The translations under genes were made by a program, and so were the position numbers. A stretch of DNA of 64,000 nt, taken from Monosporascus cannonballus (lineage: Eukaryota > Ascomycota > Sordariomycetes > Xylariales). Shown one piece after another: positions 47,139 through 61,700 of this stretch; position 1 is the first letter of the stretch, and each line of letters opens with the position of its first letter. The stretch covers positions 55,373-119,372 of the forward strand of contig QJNS01000235.1 of NCBI GenBank assembly GCA_004154925.1. The letters run 5' to 3'. A model generated the notes under the pieces. The model was given only the letters and a program-made list of their open reading frames with translations. It was not told the DNA's origin and did not search any database.

Positions 47139-50100
47139 ATTACTTTTCTTTTTTAAGCTGTTAATTTTTAATAGCATGATCATTAATTTGATATAACGCG
47201 CTTTGCAAATTTAATTATGTATATTTGCCGATAATTTACCATTATATTATATTATAAGTAATTACAGTAATAAGTAATACGTATTATACTACGTAATTAA
47301 TTATGTTCCGCTTAATTTTTTTATAAATCGTTTTTAATTTTACTTTATTTACCTTTTGTTCTTTTTCCTTTTTACGTTTATATCTTAATTTTTTTTACGT
47401 ACGCGTTTCGTTCGGTTTTTCGGTTTTTTTTATTTTTATTTCGCTTTCTTTATTTATTTTATGTATTATTTCTGTTCGTTATACCTTTTTTTCGTAAAGA
47501 GTTTGAAAAAAAAAATTTTTAATATTAAGGAAAATTAGGATTTCCTTTAACGTTATCTTTTCGACGCCGATAGTAAAATAAATATTAATCGTATTACGGG
47601 CAGTAATAAACCGTATTATATTTATGTAACATAACGTTATTTCGATTACCGTACGGTTTATATTTAGGTTTTGGGTGCCTGAAATTATGTCGTAATTAAT
47701 TATTATTATAAAACTTTTCGCGCGATTAATAATTATTCTTAATATTATTAAGATTATTATTTAATTTTCGTTTAAATTTCGATTGTTTTTAAAGGTACCG
47801 CTTAAATAATTATTTAATTCGGTACCGATAATTAGGAATTAATTAACGAATTAGAAAAAGTTCGTATTACGGGTACCTAATACGAATATTCTAACGTAAT
47901 CCTGGTCGGTTATCAATTCGACGTCCTTTATAAAGCCGATTCGATTTTAACGTAATTATTACTAAAAAATATCGTTTCTTTAATATAATTAAGGTCGATT
48001 GGCGATAATCCGTTATAATTGCGGAAATCCAATTTTAATGCCGTTTTATAAATTTATAAATTTAAGTTTTTTTATAAATATTATTGTTTTTTTCTTATTA
48101 TTCCGCGATTAATTTTTAATTAAGCGTAATTTTAAAATATTTTTATAAATAAAACGATTTTCGAAAGTCGTTATACTGTTACGTTTTTTATTTATAAGTA
48201 TTTTCTACCCGTTTTTAACGTTTTAATAAAACTTTAATACTTATTAAAATTTATAATTAAAAAACGGTTTTATCCGGAAAATTATTACCAAATCTAAATA
48301 TATTAAGCATTTTAAAGACGGCGCCTTATTTCTAATTAGTAATAAATTATATTCCGGTTATTTAGGCCTTATTTCTCACAAAAAATAAAACATTTTTAAA
48401 GTTTTTCCGGATTTTACGCCTAATAAATTTAATAAATATATTTGCCTTTTGCTATCGTATATTTTCTAATTACTTTCCGATATTTTTATATTAATTTCCT
48501 TAATATGCTTATTAAAAGCTAGTTAACGTAAGGTTTAATAATTAAATATAGAATTTTATTTTCAAAATAAAAATTTAATTTTTTTTACGTTACTTGTAAA
48601 TTTCCGATCGGTATACGTTAAAATAATTATTTTCTAAAAGCTTAAAAATAATTATATAATTAAATAATATTTTAATATTAATATTTTAATTTTATTTAAA
48701 ATTTTGTTTTATAATTTTTATAATTATTAGGTAATTAATTTCCTATCGTGTTATTATTATTTTACGGTATTTAAATCGTTTTATTTTTTATATACGTATT
48801 TAATTTTTTTCGTAACGTTATAATATTTTAAATACGTACTTAAAATATTTTTGAAATTTTTACGTATTATATTCGGCCGGCCAGCCTTTTTATTTGATTA
48901 GATATTTGCGTTACCTTCGGTTATTTCGGTAATAGACGATATCTTTTATTATTTATTTTTTTTATTCCTTTATTAAATCCGGTAACATTATTTGGATATC
49001 GCCCTGTTTCCGGTTATATTACGGTTGTAACAAAAATACTGGAAATTAATTATATATCCGTTAATATTTAATTAAAAAAATTATTTTATATACTTAATGT
49101 TTTATTCGTTTTTTAATTACAACCCAGATATAAATAAATATAAATTTCTATTTTTAAATTTAAAACCTTTAATTAATAAATTTATTTATTGTTTTAATTA
49201 AAATTTTATAATCCTATAACGTTAATTATAATATTTCTTTTAAATCACCGTTATTATTTCTTAATATTTATATATTATTTAACGAATAACCGCCATTTTT
49301 TCGAAACGCTTTTTAATTATTTATATTAATCTTTTAAATCATTATAAAAAGTATTTTATTATCCTTAAATAATACCTATATAAGGTTTTAAACGGGAAAC
49401 GGCCGGTAAACATATTTTGCGTATTATTATATACGAAATTTATATTTCGTTATAACTTTATATAATTATTTTAATATTTATTAATTTAATTACGGAAATA
49501 ATATTTTAAAACTTAACAAGTACGTTCCGTTTACTTGTTAATTTATAAATAATAAACAGTTTATATTCGCCGTTTTATTTTATATTCTTTGCAAAACTTC
49601 GTCTAAAATTAATTCGTTAATTATTTATTTTTATCGTTAATAATTCCGGCTAACGTATCGAATTTGCATTTAATTTCGTTATAAAATAATCGGGTTAATT
49701 CGGTTCCGGTTAAAATTTTAATTATAAAAATACATAATTTTAATTTCGTAAAGCGGTAGACGATTACCAAGATTACGTTATATTTTAACTTATTTAAACT
49801 TAGGTTTTTAAAAAATCTCGTAATAAAATTTAATAAGATTTTTTAAAACGATTATTTAAATAACGGCAAAAACTGTAACTGTTTATATGGTTTATAACGT
49901 AATTTTATTATGCTCTAATAATTTAAATATTGCTTAATATATTTTCAAATATAATTTCTTCTATTTTCCTCATACAGAATTCTGGTTATTAATTTAAACG
50001 TACCGATATATCTTATATATTTTGCCTTGAAAATATTATAATATTAATTAATTAATTACGTTTGGAAAATATCTTATAATGGGATTACGAATTTATCGCG

Positions 50101-53100
50101 ATATTATAAAATTTTATTTAAATCCAGGAAATATTTTCCTTTTATTCCGGCTTAACGTCGAGCTAGTCGTATTAATTCCATAATATTTAAATCCTTAGTT
50201 TATAACTTTCGAACCTAATCGTAAAATTATTAGGAAATTTTCGATTAAAATATTGTTTTGTCCTTAAATAACTTTTTTACTAAAGAACGTAAAACGTACT
50301 AATTATAAATAACAGCTTTAATATTAATTTTATTTTTTAAACCTTTCGGAATCCGATTATAATGCAGTTATAATTTCCGGTTACCGTTATTTAACCGTTA
50401 ATCGTATTATTGCTATAATTCGCGTTTATATTATTATCCGTAAATAATGCATTCCGCAGGTATATAATTCTTGATTTTCCTTTTTTTCGAAAATTTTTTA
50501 CAATCGTATAATAAAAACTTTCCGCTTTTTTTATACGGATAAAAATTATTTAAATTTCCGCTACCTAAAATCTATCTAGGAATTTTGTAGTAAACAAATT
50601 TTGCGTTATTTTTATAAGGCTTTTTACCCTTTTATAATACTTTAAATCGCGTTATATATTTACGATCGTTTTCCGTACGTTTTCCCATATATTATTCGTA
50701 AATCCAAATTTTTTGGATAATATACGGATTACATTTTTATACGTAATTTCTCTTAATATGTAATCCGGGCATTTAAATAACCTATCCGCCGGGTTAATAA
50801 TACCCGGTCGATATTAAATTTTAAAATCAAATTACGTAAAATAATAAATTTATCGGGTTAATTTTCCCCTAAAGTTACGCATTAATACCTTTATTATATT
50901 TTTAATAACTTGTAATTAATAAATATTAAGAAATCTTCTTCCATATTTTTAAGGTATTACCATTAATATTTTAAGTTTTTTATAATCGCCAATAATTCTT
51001 ATTACCTTATAATTTACTACTTTTTAATTGGATTTAATTTTCGTAATTAATATGTAATTAAGCATTAATATTTTCCGTATTTCTATAAAAATATCCTTAA
51101 TATAGTTTTTATTAAGACGTCTATTTTAACCCTAATATTTTTAACGTTATTCTAATATCGGAAAATGGTCGTTAACTAAAAGGCATTTTTTAAATTTCGG
51201 AACGCCTTTTTAACTTTTTCGAGTTACCGAAATTTTATTATTTTTTTTGCCTTACGTTTTTTTTTAAAAACTGAATAATAAGTTCGGTAATACGTAAATA
51301 ATAGGCGATAAAATTCCGATAAAAATTTGCAAGTCCCAAAAATACTTAAATATTATAAATTAATTTTGGCTTTGGTTATATTTTAATAATATTAACCCGT
51401 CGGCGGTTTATTTCCAAGCCGTCGATATTAATTATAAATCTTGAAACTTTGTTTTGAAAAATTCGTATTTAAACGTTTTGGCAAATAATTAATACTATAA
51501 TAACCGTTCGTAAACCAATTAAAAATATTTCATATATTCTTTTTTATTATCCGAACACATAATAATATTGTTTAAATATATTACGTATATATAATTAATT
51601 AATCTAATTAATACTTCATGCATATAAGCTTAAAACGTAATTAACGTATTAACAAAGTTAAATAACATAATTATATATTTAAATTACCCGTAATACGTTC
51701 GGAAAACAATATTTTATTAATTACTTTTTTTAATTTTGATATAATAATAAATATCCTTAAAATTAATTTTCGAAAATACTTTAGTTAACTTTACACGATT
51801 TATTATTGTTAAAATTAAAAATAAAAAATATCGGTTTTTTTACCGTTATTTAATTCAGCTTTTTATAATCGACGTATAGTCGGAAATTGCCGTCTTTTTT
51901 AAGTACAAATAATATTAATGCTTTTTCGTCCCTTTTCGAATAACATATCCAATTTATTTTTAAGTGTTTTCGGATATATTTTTCGAATGTTTTTCTTTAA
52001 GTTTCCGAAATAAAATAAAGTAGGCCGAATAAGAGCGTTTTCCTTTAAATCAAATTTATTACATATTTTGACCTTAATAATTAAGGTATTTTTTTGGTTA
52101 TTTTTTCGGAATATATTGGCCTGAAATTCACTAAATATATAAAAAGTTTAATTTTTTTTTATTTTTGTTATTTCCCGAATTCCGGAATATTTAATTTTTC
52201 GATTAAATTTCTTAAATTAATAATATAAATTTGTTTACCTGAAAATATTAAATTTACGATTTTTTATTTATTGATTTTTTATAATAATCCGTATAACTAT
52301 TAATATATAATTATATTTAATAAAATACTTAATTCATGTATTCCGGCTTTAAATAATAAACAATTAAAAGTTTTTTAATTACGGCATATTATAAAATAAA
52401 TTTCCTTAAATTCTTGTTTATTTTCGTTATTATTTATTATATTAATAAAAATTTCGCAAGCTTTAAAATACTTCATATATATGCCGTTAAAGCCGATAAA
52501 GCCCGGAATATTTACAGAAATTAATTGAAAATTAAGTTTGTATATTAATTTTCTACTTATAATATTTACTTATATTTCGGTATCCATATTTATTTAAACT
52601 GTTACGTTCCTTATATTATTTTTTAATAAATACTTTCTTTTTAAAAAATAACCATATTCCGACCGTTCTGTAATCATTAGCCGAAATAAATTAAACGTAT
52701 ACGTTTATTCCGGTTTTTTTTAGATTTACGTTTAAAAATTAATTTAATTTATTATTATATATTATACCGTTTTATACGGTTTTCAAAAATCTATTTCCGT
52801 ATAGCCGGAATAATAAGGTTTTGGTATCTTTTTTAAATTTATAATTTACGTTTTTATAATTTAATTTTTTATAATTATAATATTTAAATAAGCCCTTATA
52901 AAAATTAAAGGTATTAAATTATACGGATTTATTCCGATTAAAATTAAATCGGCCATTATTTGCTTTCCGAATATAAAAATATTTATAATTTCCACTATTT
53001 TTATACGGCGCCTTTAATTTATTTTAGTGATTTGTTTTCTCCGAAAACGTTAAAATAAAATCGTTTATTTTTATTAATACCTTTAACGGAAAATAATCGG

Positions 53101-54126
53101 TTTTTTCTCGTTTTTGTAAGCATCTTAATAACGTTTTACCTTATTTATTATGTTATTAATTCGTTATGATTTAACGTTTTTTATAACAAGATATTTTATA
53201 ACTTTAATATTAAGTTATAAAAATAATTAAAAATAAAACGTTTATTATTATAAATGTTTTCCGAACGAAAAACGTTCGTAAATTTTAGTTTATAAATTAA
53301 AAGCATTTATTTAACGTAAAAGTTTAACGGCCATTAATCGGATTATTATTGTAATTTTATAAATTATTCCTTATATTCTTTATCGAAAAAGTTAAGCTTT
53401 ACATAATTTTTTTAATAAAAATCCATAAACTTTTTATTTTTAATTCTTTTTCGTAATTAAAATAATTAAACGTAACGTAATATAATTATTAAACGTTCGT
53501 AATAAAAATGTTTATATAGCTTATGGCTTATTAAATATAAATAAAAATATTTTGTCCTAACCTTTCGGCATAAGTTTCCGTAATAATTTTTATTTGGCTT
53601 TTTTTAATTAACGTACGTTCGGAAAGTTTCGGGTAAATATAACGTAAAACTTATTTATTTCCTTTAAACTTTTATGATAATATCGTAATTAATTTATAAA
53701 AGTTTGTTTTTTAACTCATATTATTACTTATTATTCAGCTAATTATAGGAATAATTCTGAATATTATTTATTTTATTAACGAATAATTTCCAAAATTTAA
53801 TTATTATTAAAAAACTTAATCCTTTTTTATTTTAAATTCCGGAATACGTTTATTATATTCCGTTCGTTTTTTAATTATTTAATTAATATTTATTAAAATA
53901 TATTTTTATTATATATATAAAGTAATTCGGGATCCCGGAAACTATAGCTTTCTGTCCGTTAAGGTTTTGTTATTGGCTTTTTCGCCTATTTCCGTACCGT
54001 AATCGATTGTTTATTGGTTAGGTTCCGATCGGCGATCTTTTCGATTAATAACTTAAATTCGTTTTATAATTTATAGGCTTTGTTTTTAGTAATTATCGCG
54101 TTACTTTTTATGGTAAATGGAAAAAT

Positions 54127-54332
54127 TATAAAATAATGGATAATTATAAGTTAAATAAGGTGATTTCCGATTAATCGTAAAGCAAATTCCAAGAAATAAA
54201 TGTATTAAGTTATTTCTAATTGGCGTTTCCTATTAGGTGCCAGATGGTGGATTTATATTAGTAAATGGGTCGGTGGCTGATCGGTAGCTGGTCGGCTACC
54301 AGCCTTATCCTTATAGAGGCTGTATTCTCACA
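54127..54332 (-). repeat. Gypsy-4 LTR, right copy
   Basis: Starts TATAAAATAATGGATAA (inner, damaged) and ends GGCTGTATTCTCACA (outer, preserved): the mirror image of the damage in the left copy. Confidence 0.9.
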
Positions 54333-54337
54333 TTTTT

Positions 54338-55518
54338 AAGGTCTATTATTATTTTCTTATATTTCTTATAATAATATCTTAGCCTTTAATATTTCGTATC
54401 AAATTTTCTATCGTAATAACTCTCATTGATAATAAGTTTTCATTATAGTAATAATAATATTATTTTTTCTTTAATTATTCTCACATTATCTTTTTAACAT
54501 AAGTATTCAATTATTTATCGTATTGATTTTGAGTTTTAATATTTGTAAGCTTTATAGTTTATGTTTGTAAAATTAGAATATTGAACCTGGTTTTAATTTC
54601 GTGTATAAATAATGCTTAATTATATACGTTCTAGAATTATGTCGTAAAAAATAAAAAAACAACTTTGTTATTTTCTTTAATTCGAATTAGTATTATTAAA
54701 TTGTAAAATATATTGTTTGTTTTATTAATTTTTAAAATATCAAATATGGATTTGTATTTCTTTTATAATATAATTATTTAACGTAGTTAATTATTCGATT
54801 TATATAATTCAAAATTTTACACTATATTTTAATATAATATAAAATGTATTAATCAGATTTTTAACATATTTATCTTATTGTCTAGCATTAATTGCAAAAC
54901 TTTTAAAAATAATTACGTATTTAAAAATAACCCATTTTGTTATAATTAAAAACTTTGTTCCACTAAAACAGTTTTATATTTAAATTATCGAAATTATTTC
55001 GTAATTCATTTTCGAAGTTAATATATATAAAAGAATCTTGTTAATAAATATTTTCTTATTTAATTTTCTTTTTTCCTGATAATTCTTTATAATGAGTTCG
55101 AATTAATTAACCGTATTTTTATTAAATATATTCCCACAGGTAAAACCTGATCCGTTAATTTTCTAAAGAGAAAAAATCGAAAGTAAACGCATATATAGAT
55201 GAAAAAAATTCGAAAATTACATTTTTCATCATATTGCTTCGCCTTTTCAGGTTTCATTTTAATAAAGCAAATTTTTATAAAGAAGATATTTTTAACTTGG
55301 TTAATAAACTATTAGCTTTGTATTTGAAGTTTTCGAATCGGTGCCTAAAATTATTAAATAAAGATTTTTTAATTATTGGTCGATATTTTAATAATATTAA
55401 ATATTATTAAAAATTTAATAGTATTGTGAAATAAAGATTAATAATGTATTACCACTAATATATTTAACTTATTATTCAACTTAAATCGTATAAGTTTATA
55501 TTAATAACGATAATGAAA
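54338..55518 (-). mobile_element. Gypsy-6 relic, right part with broken LTR
   Basis: Continues the Gypsy-1/-3-like gag region after Gypsy-4. From about 55,430 it enters a sequence resembling the start of the Gypsy-1/-3 LTR (AAATCGTATAAGTTTATATT for the conserved GTCGTACGGGTTTATGTT), which is cut off by the Copia-2-type LTR at 55,519. Confidence 0.65.
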
Positions 55519-55771
55519 TAGGGCGGGATGTTATTTTTATAATCAGACTCGGCTGATCAGCAAATTCGGGTCACGCATATATATTAAAAAGTTCTTTTTC
55601 GCTATAGGTTCAACCCTTAGGCATTACTAACTATCATCACCATTTAGCGTATTTTCTGTTATTTCAGTTATCGAGGTTTAATATTAATAACATAATCGGA
55701 TTAAGTTCTTTATTTCGATAAACCCATTCCGTATCGTAGTCTGAAATAATTATCCCCATTTATTAAAATTA
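55519..55771 (-). repeat. Copia-2-type LTR with a short internal stub
   Basis: Aligns over its whole length with the reverse complement of 34758-35009. Similarity continues about 25 bp past 55,771 into the region corresponding to the polypurine side, so this is an LTR with a truncated internal part, not a clean solo LTR. Confidence 0.75.
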
Positions 55772-55799
55772 ATTTTCTTTTTTACTCTAATTTATTTAG

Positions 55800-58700
55800 C
55801 TGTCAAAAAAATTGCTTGAGTTTGTTGCTAAGGTAAATCTCGATACTTTCGATTAATATTTGGAGGAAATAACATTTTGATTAAAAATGCGAGAGATTAT
55901 AATTACGGTTATAAAAATGCAAGAATATATATTGGGCTCTACAAAATTACGACGAGACGAATAACTGATAACGACGAAACGATTTCAATATATTATTAAT
56001 TAAAAAAATACTTAAGGATTAAAAGTTTACGAAATATTGTCCGAGGTAAAAGTTCTAATTAATCGGTTTTGGAGGATTATATGTTTAAAGATACATAGGT
56101 TTAAGGAAATGGCTTAATTAGTTACGTTGTAGACCGACAACATAATTCAAGATGCAACGTACTTTTTGGAGAATTTTACCTAATAAAGATGGAATTCGGA
56201 TATTTGAAAATTGGACGACAAAAATAACATAATTAAAATTAAAAATTAACTAATTATAATTAATTAGGATTAATGGCCAAAAACCGACTATTAGGATTAT
56301 AAAAATGAAAATACGTTATTAATAATGTATTTATACAAAATTTAAATTAATGAAAAGTTAAAATAAGGCCGATATAAATAAGGATAGGGAATAAATTATT
56401 AACGTAAGCAGAAAAGAGAATAAGGCTACAGAGTCTGTGATTTCGTTTACGAAAAAAAATTGAAAAGGGATTAATATACCCTAGAGGAATTAAAAAGATA
56501 AAAGCGACTTATTAAATAACATACTTTATAATATTTTTCTCCTAGTAGGCCGGTATCCTAGATAGGTCCTAATCGGAAGTATCTTTTCGAGTTTGCTGGT
56601 ATTAATTAGCAGAATTAATTTCGCGGTAAAATTAATAATGAAGGCATTAATCGTAAAGTTAAAGATAACTAAGCATGGCCTTTACCGCCAGCAATATGCG
56701 GATTAGAGAGATCGGGTTTGAATAAGTTAAAAAAAAAGGATAATATCTTTATTATAATTGCGAAAAACTCAGAAAATATGGACGAAAATACTAAATGCCT
56801 TAAATTTCCTTATGATTACGTATTCGCATAATAACTTTAAGTTATTAAGTTATGTTAACCGTAAATTATTATCTTTTAATTAGCAAACTTTGTTAGGATT
56901 TAACCGGTTTGCTAAAAAGCTGTCGAAGTTATTTAAGATTACAGTATAATAAAGGTTATTATCCGTTTCGGAGTTCGCTATTATTTAAAAAGATTAAAAT
57001 CCAGCGTCGAATATTATTAATTATTACCGATTATCTGAACTTAAATACGAAAATAAGGTTAATAACGAGCTACCTTTAAGTAATCTTATTAATTCCCTAA
57101 AGCCGGTTATAGAAGTAATGTGAAAACGGGCATAAAAGATACCGGAGATTATTATCAAAACGCCTAAAGGACGATAGGTTTAACTTATTCAGACTTTTTT
57201 ACAAACTTTTACTAAGCTTATAATGTTTATCCTTAAAATTGTACCTTTGGAATTTTCTGATTAATGTGGATACGGACTTCCGGCAGATATTATAAATAAG
57301 TTTATTTTTTTCTTGTAATATTGCCGGATATATTTGTTGTTTTTAAATTTTGTTTTTCTAGTACTGCGGCTACCAATTGGCTTATGGGAGTTAGTAGGCT
57401 ATATCGAAAGTATAAGTTTATAAATGCAGCAATAATTAAGAAGTTGCCTTATTAAATAAATAACCTTTTTATAAAGAATCGAGTTAAAGTTATTTTTAAG
57501 GACGTCCTTATCTGAGATAAGGCGGTTAAGAGCATTTTAAAGAAATTTAAGCTTTAGGACCTAAAGCTGATGGAAACAGTTAAGAATTAATTAAAAATAT
57601 TAATATAGCAGGTTTAACGCAGTATACCTAATTGAGTTTATAAATATTGCTTGGAATATGCTATTAGGGTTTGCAATATCGTTAAAGAAGCCAAATTTGA
57701 AGGCAAAATTGCGAATAAGGACGATTATACCGAAAGCTTATTAAAAGACCTTTTAGCCAATTATTTCGAAGAAGTTTTTAATAATTTATTTATGAAATTC
57801 GAGAATTTGTATATAACGCCTTACAATACCGTAACGATATTAATTAACAACTTAGCTCTTAATAAAGCTAAATTAATCAGATATAAGTGGCAAAAACAAC
57901 CATTAAATACGGTTCGTTTCGACTTTAATTAGATAAAGACGGTACGATAATAAGACCTCAGGCTTTTTCGACAGAGTAATCCTATACCTAAATCTTTTTT
58001 ATTAGCAAAACGTAATTAGGTATCAGAAAATACTAATATTTCATAAAAGTTAAAGATTTTTTGAATATAACAGGCTTAAAATTTTACCGTTTTTGAGAAA
58101 AAATACAAAATCGTAAAGTTGCTCGGTTATCGTATTATTACGTACCTTTAGGCCAGGAACCGCTTTAGGCATAATATAATGATATCGATTTATCGATTAA
58201 TCAAATAAGTTTTTAACCGGACGTTTTTAATAAAATAGGATCTTATTATAAACGAAGTAATTACCGAAAGGGTTATCGAAAACGTAAAAGACGATTTGGC
58301 AATTTTAAGAAAGAAACATGTTAATTTTACGGTAAGGATACGTCATATATTCCTATAGGTTATTATAGAAAATAATGAAAACGGATTTAATTTTATTCGA
58401 TAATAAATAATATATAATTTTCTTCTGGTATAGAATTAGTCGATTTAAACATGATATAATATAATTCCTAACGATATTCCAAAATTAAAAGATCGATAAA
58501 AGGATTTTTATTTAAAAAAAGATTTCAAAATAGATATATATTTTACTTAGCTTCCTTAATTGTTTTAAAAATAAAATGAAATATTATAATTACTTACAGA
58601 AAGTCTTTAAACGATTAAGAAAATCTGGACCGAATATTAACCAGGATTTTGCCCATTTTAACACCCCGGACGTACTTTATTTTACGATAATTTTAAAGCT

Positions 58701-61700
58701 TAACCGACCGGAGCTCGTTATTAATCAAAACTATATTACTAAGATTAATATATTTTATTTTATTACAAATAACGGTAAGCTGTTTTATAGAGAAATACTT
58801 TTGGTTAATTGGCTTTAAAGCAAGTTTATTACGAGCAAAGGTATTCAGTATCTTAAGAAAATCCGCGTATTAAAAGTCAATATAAATACTTAATCCTTTG
58901 TATTTATTAATGTTATATTAATTAAACAACTTTGTATGAAATAGAAAAGTACCAGGGATTGTATAAACAAAAGCAAAATCGATAATAATAAATTTATACA
59001 AGACGGACCTTCATTTCTAAATGCCGAAATGGGAATAATAATATATTATACATTTAAGTACGGTAGATTAATTCATAAGTAATTAATAAAATATTAAGAA
59101 ATTAAAATTTACGAAAATACAAAAAAGAAATTCGAGATTACCTAGTCTAAATTAATTAAGGTTTGCCCGGATTTTAATACGGTGTTTAAGAATTTCATAG
59201 CTGTAAGGACGCTAAAAGTATCAAAATATAAAAATAAGGAAAGGATCAAAATAATAAAGATAAAAGTCCGCGGCTCTATACTTATTGAACTGCGATAAGA
59301 GCTTAAACTCTTGACTGTAGATATTGGATATATGCCGAAAGGACTTAAAAAAGGCCAATATTTTGTCCGTATAACAATGTAATCCGACCGAATACATTAT
59401 TCCGTTATTCCGACTTGTTATTAAAGTTAGTTTTGCAAGAAAAAAGAACTTAATTAATAATATTATTGATATCGGAGCCGAATTAAATATTATAATTTCG
59501 TGGTACGTTAAAAAATATAGGCTGGTAATATAATAAATACGTGTTTTTTATGGGATTTAATTCCTAAAAAAGGACCAAATTCGAAGATATAGTCGAAGCG
59601 CCGATCTAGTTAACTGGTTAATTATTTATTATTTCCTTTTTTGTTATCGATAACTTTTACACAGCATAGCTATTAATATTAGGACTTAATTTTATGGCGA
59701 AATCGAAAATGATATTAAATATAGACCTAGAAATAATAAAAAGAATTCTGGAATTCGGTTTGACGAAAATCATTATTCCCTTAATATCGGCAAAGCGAAT
59801 TAGCCGTAATATTCGCGCGGGTAATTAATTTGAAAAAGTACAGCCGGTAAACCTATAAACCGTTTTACTGGCGTAAATAAGCTTAATAACAAAAAAAATA
59901 AATATATTCGTTACAGGCCTTTATATGTTTTTGATTAAGGAAAAGTCCTCTAATTAAAATTATAAGACGATTTAGAAGGTTATAAGAAACAAATTAAACC
60001 TTGCAGATAAATTTTTAAGACATTTAGGTAACGAAAAATTAACATATACGTTATATGGTATTTTATGAAAAAGATGTGCGATAATATTGGAGAAAAAAGG
60101 ATAGAAAACGGTTTAAATTAATATTATATATAAGTCTAAATAAAAAAGATGGTTTTCATCGATAATATAGTATTCCATAAATCAATATTATTTTGGGACC
60201 TATATTAAAAAATTAAAAAGCTCGAAACAATTATATAACTAATTAAGAAGTAAAAAGGTATCCTAAACAAACTTGATATATTATTATCGGTACTATTTCC
60301 CAGGTTTATTGCGATATTTCGAAGGATTTGATTAATCGAATGGAAAACTAAGGCTTTATTTAATCAGATCGGCAACAGGTTTACCCGTTTAGAAAAAGCC
60401 TTTTTTAAGGAGAGATTATTCCGAAAAGAAATTACCTTAAATAGAATTGGCAGAAATATAATTGAATTAAAAAAATCATCGTATTTTTTAACGAAATTAA
60501 AATTATTCCTCGTAAGGCATTCTAAATTAAGGGTATTACGATATTAATTAATATAAGAGATAAATTAATTGATATATTACGAATACACATTAAACAAGGA
60601 GTATTCGAATAATTGCATATTACCTACTGAAATGCCTGGTTTTTTTGAAAAAGAAAGATAACGGTTTACAGCTAATTAATTTTGCGACGAAATTAAACAT
60701 TGTTACCCTGCGTGATGTATGTATACCGGAAAATTACGACGAAAAATTTACAAATTTCGTCATATGCTTTTTGGTTTCTTTTATAGAGTTTTTAGGTATA
60801 ATTAAGTTATTTTAGTTTTTGCTAATAAAAATATAATAACGTTCGTAATGCCGTTAAAATTGCTCCGATATATTATTATACCTATAAAATTTATTAATTT
60901 GGTAACTTATTTCTATTACGTAATTAAAAAGATGCTTCATAATTTGATCCTCGAAATTATGCGGCCATTAGTAAATAACGTTAGCATTAAGAAATTAAGA
61001 ACGTAATACGATAATGTCGAGATTTTCTCCGAGATTCGACGGTTCGTCTTTAAACATATTATTAATATAAATAAAACCTTTTTTAATTGCGAACTTACTG
61101 GAATTACGATTAGCATATAAAAATCCTAATAATATTGCAAATTTACGATTATAGTCGGATTTCTTTACGATGCTAATAGTCATCGACTTAATACAGCCAA
61201 AATAATAAAAATTCTAGAATTTCGTGCCTATAAAAACGTATCAGAAGTTAAAGCGTTTTAAAAATTACCTTTTATTATCGGATATTTATTATATATTATA
61301 TTATTAAGGCGGAACCCTTTATTTATTTAATTCGTAAAAATCAGTTTTTTATCTGTGGCCTTAATTAAAAGTATGCTATAAAAATGTTTAAGAAAAAATA
61401 TACGACGATTTTAGCCTTAATTACTATTAATTATAACCCTGGAATAAGAAAAATTATTATAAAAACGAATTCGTACGGGCGAGGTTTTGGAAAAACGCTG
61501 GGCGAGGTAATTAATGACGTAAAGAATGCGGCGTACTATAAAAGTGGTACCTAAAAAGGAACCGAACTAAGTTACGATATTATTCAGTTGGAATATCGAG
61601 CAGTTTTTAAAATTTTAAAGTAATTCCAAAACCATATTTTTGAAATTCGGTTTACGTTAGAAATTGATCTTAAAGTACTAGTAATATAAATTAAAAACTT

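Larger units (their letters stand above)
46933..54332 (-). mobile_element. Gypsy-4, complete Ty3/gypsy element, different family
   Basis: 7.4 kb bounded by two 206-bp LTRs and flanked by TTTTT on both sides (46928-46932 and 54333-54337). The reverse-transcriptase core on the minus strand reads IYVIYLNNIIMCSDN at 51,567-51,578 (YLNN for YLDD, two RIP-type changes). The body is extremely AT-rich, and no frame of useful length survives. It is inserted into the Gypsy-6 relic. I did not find a chromodomain tail like that of Gypsy-1, -2 and -3. Confidence 0.88.
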
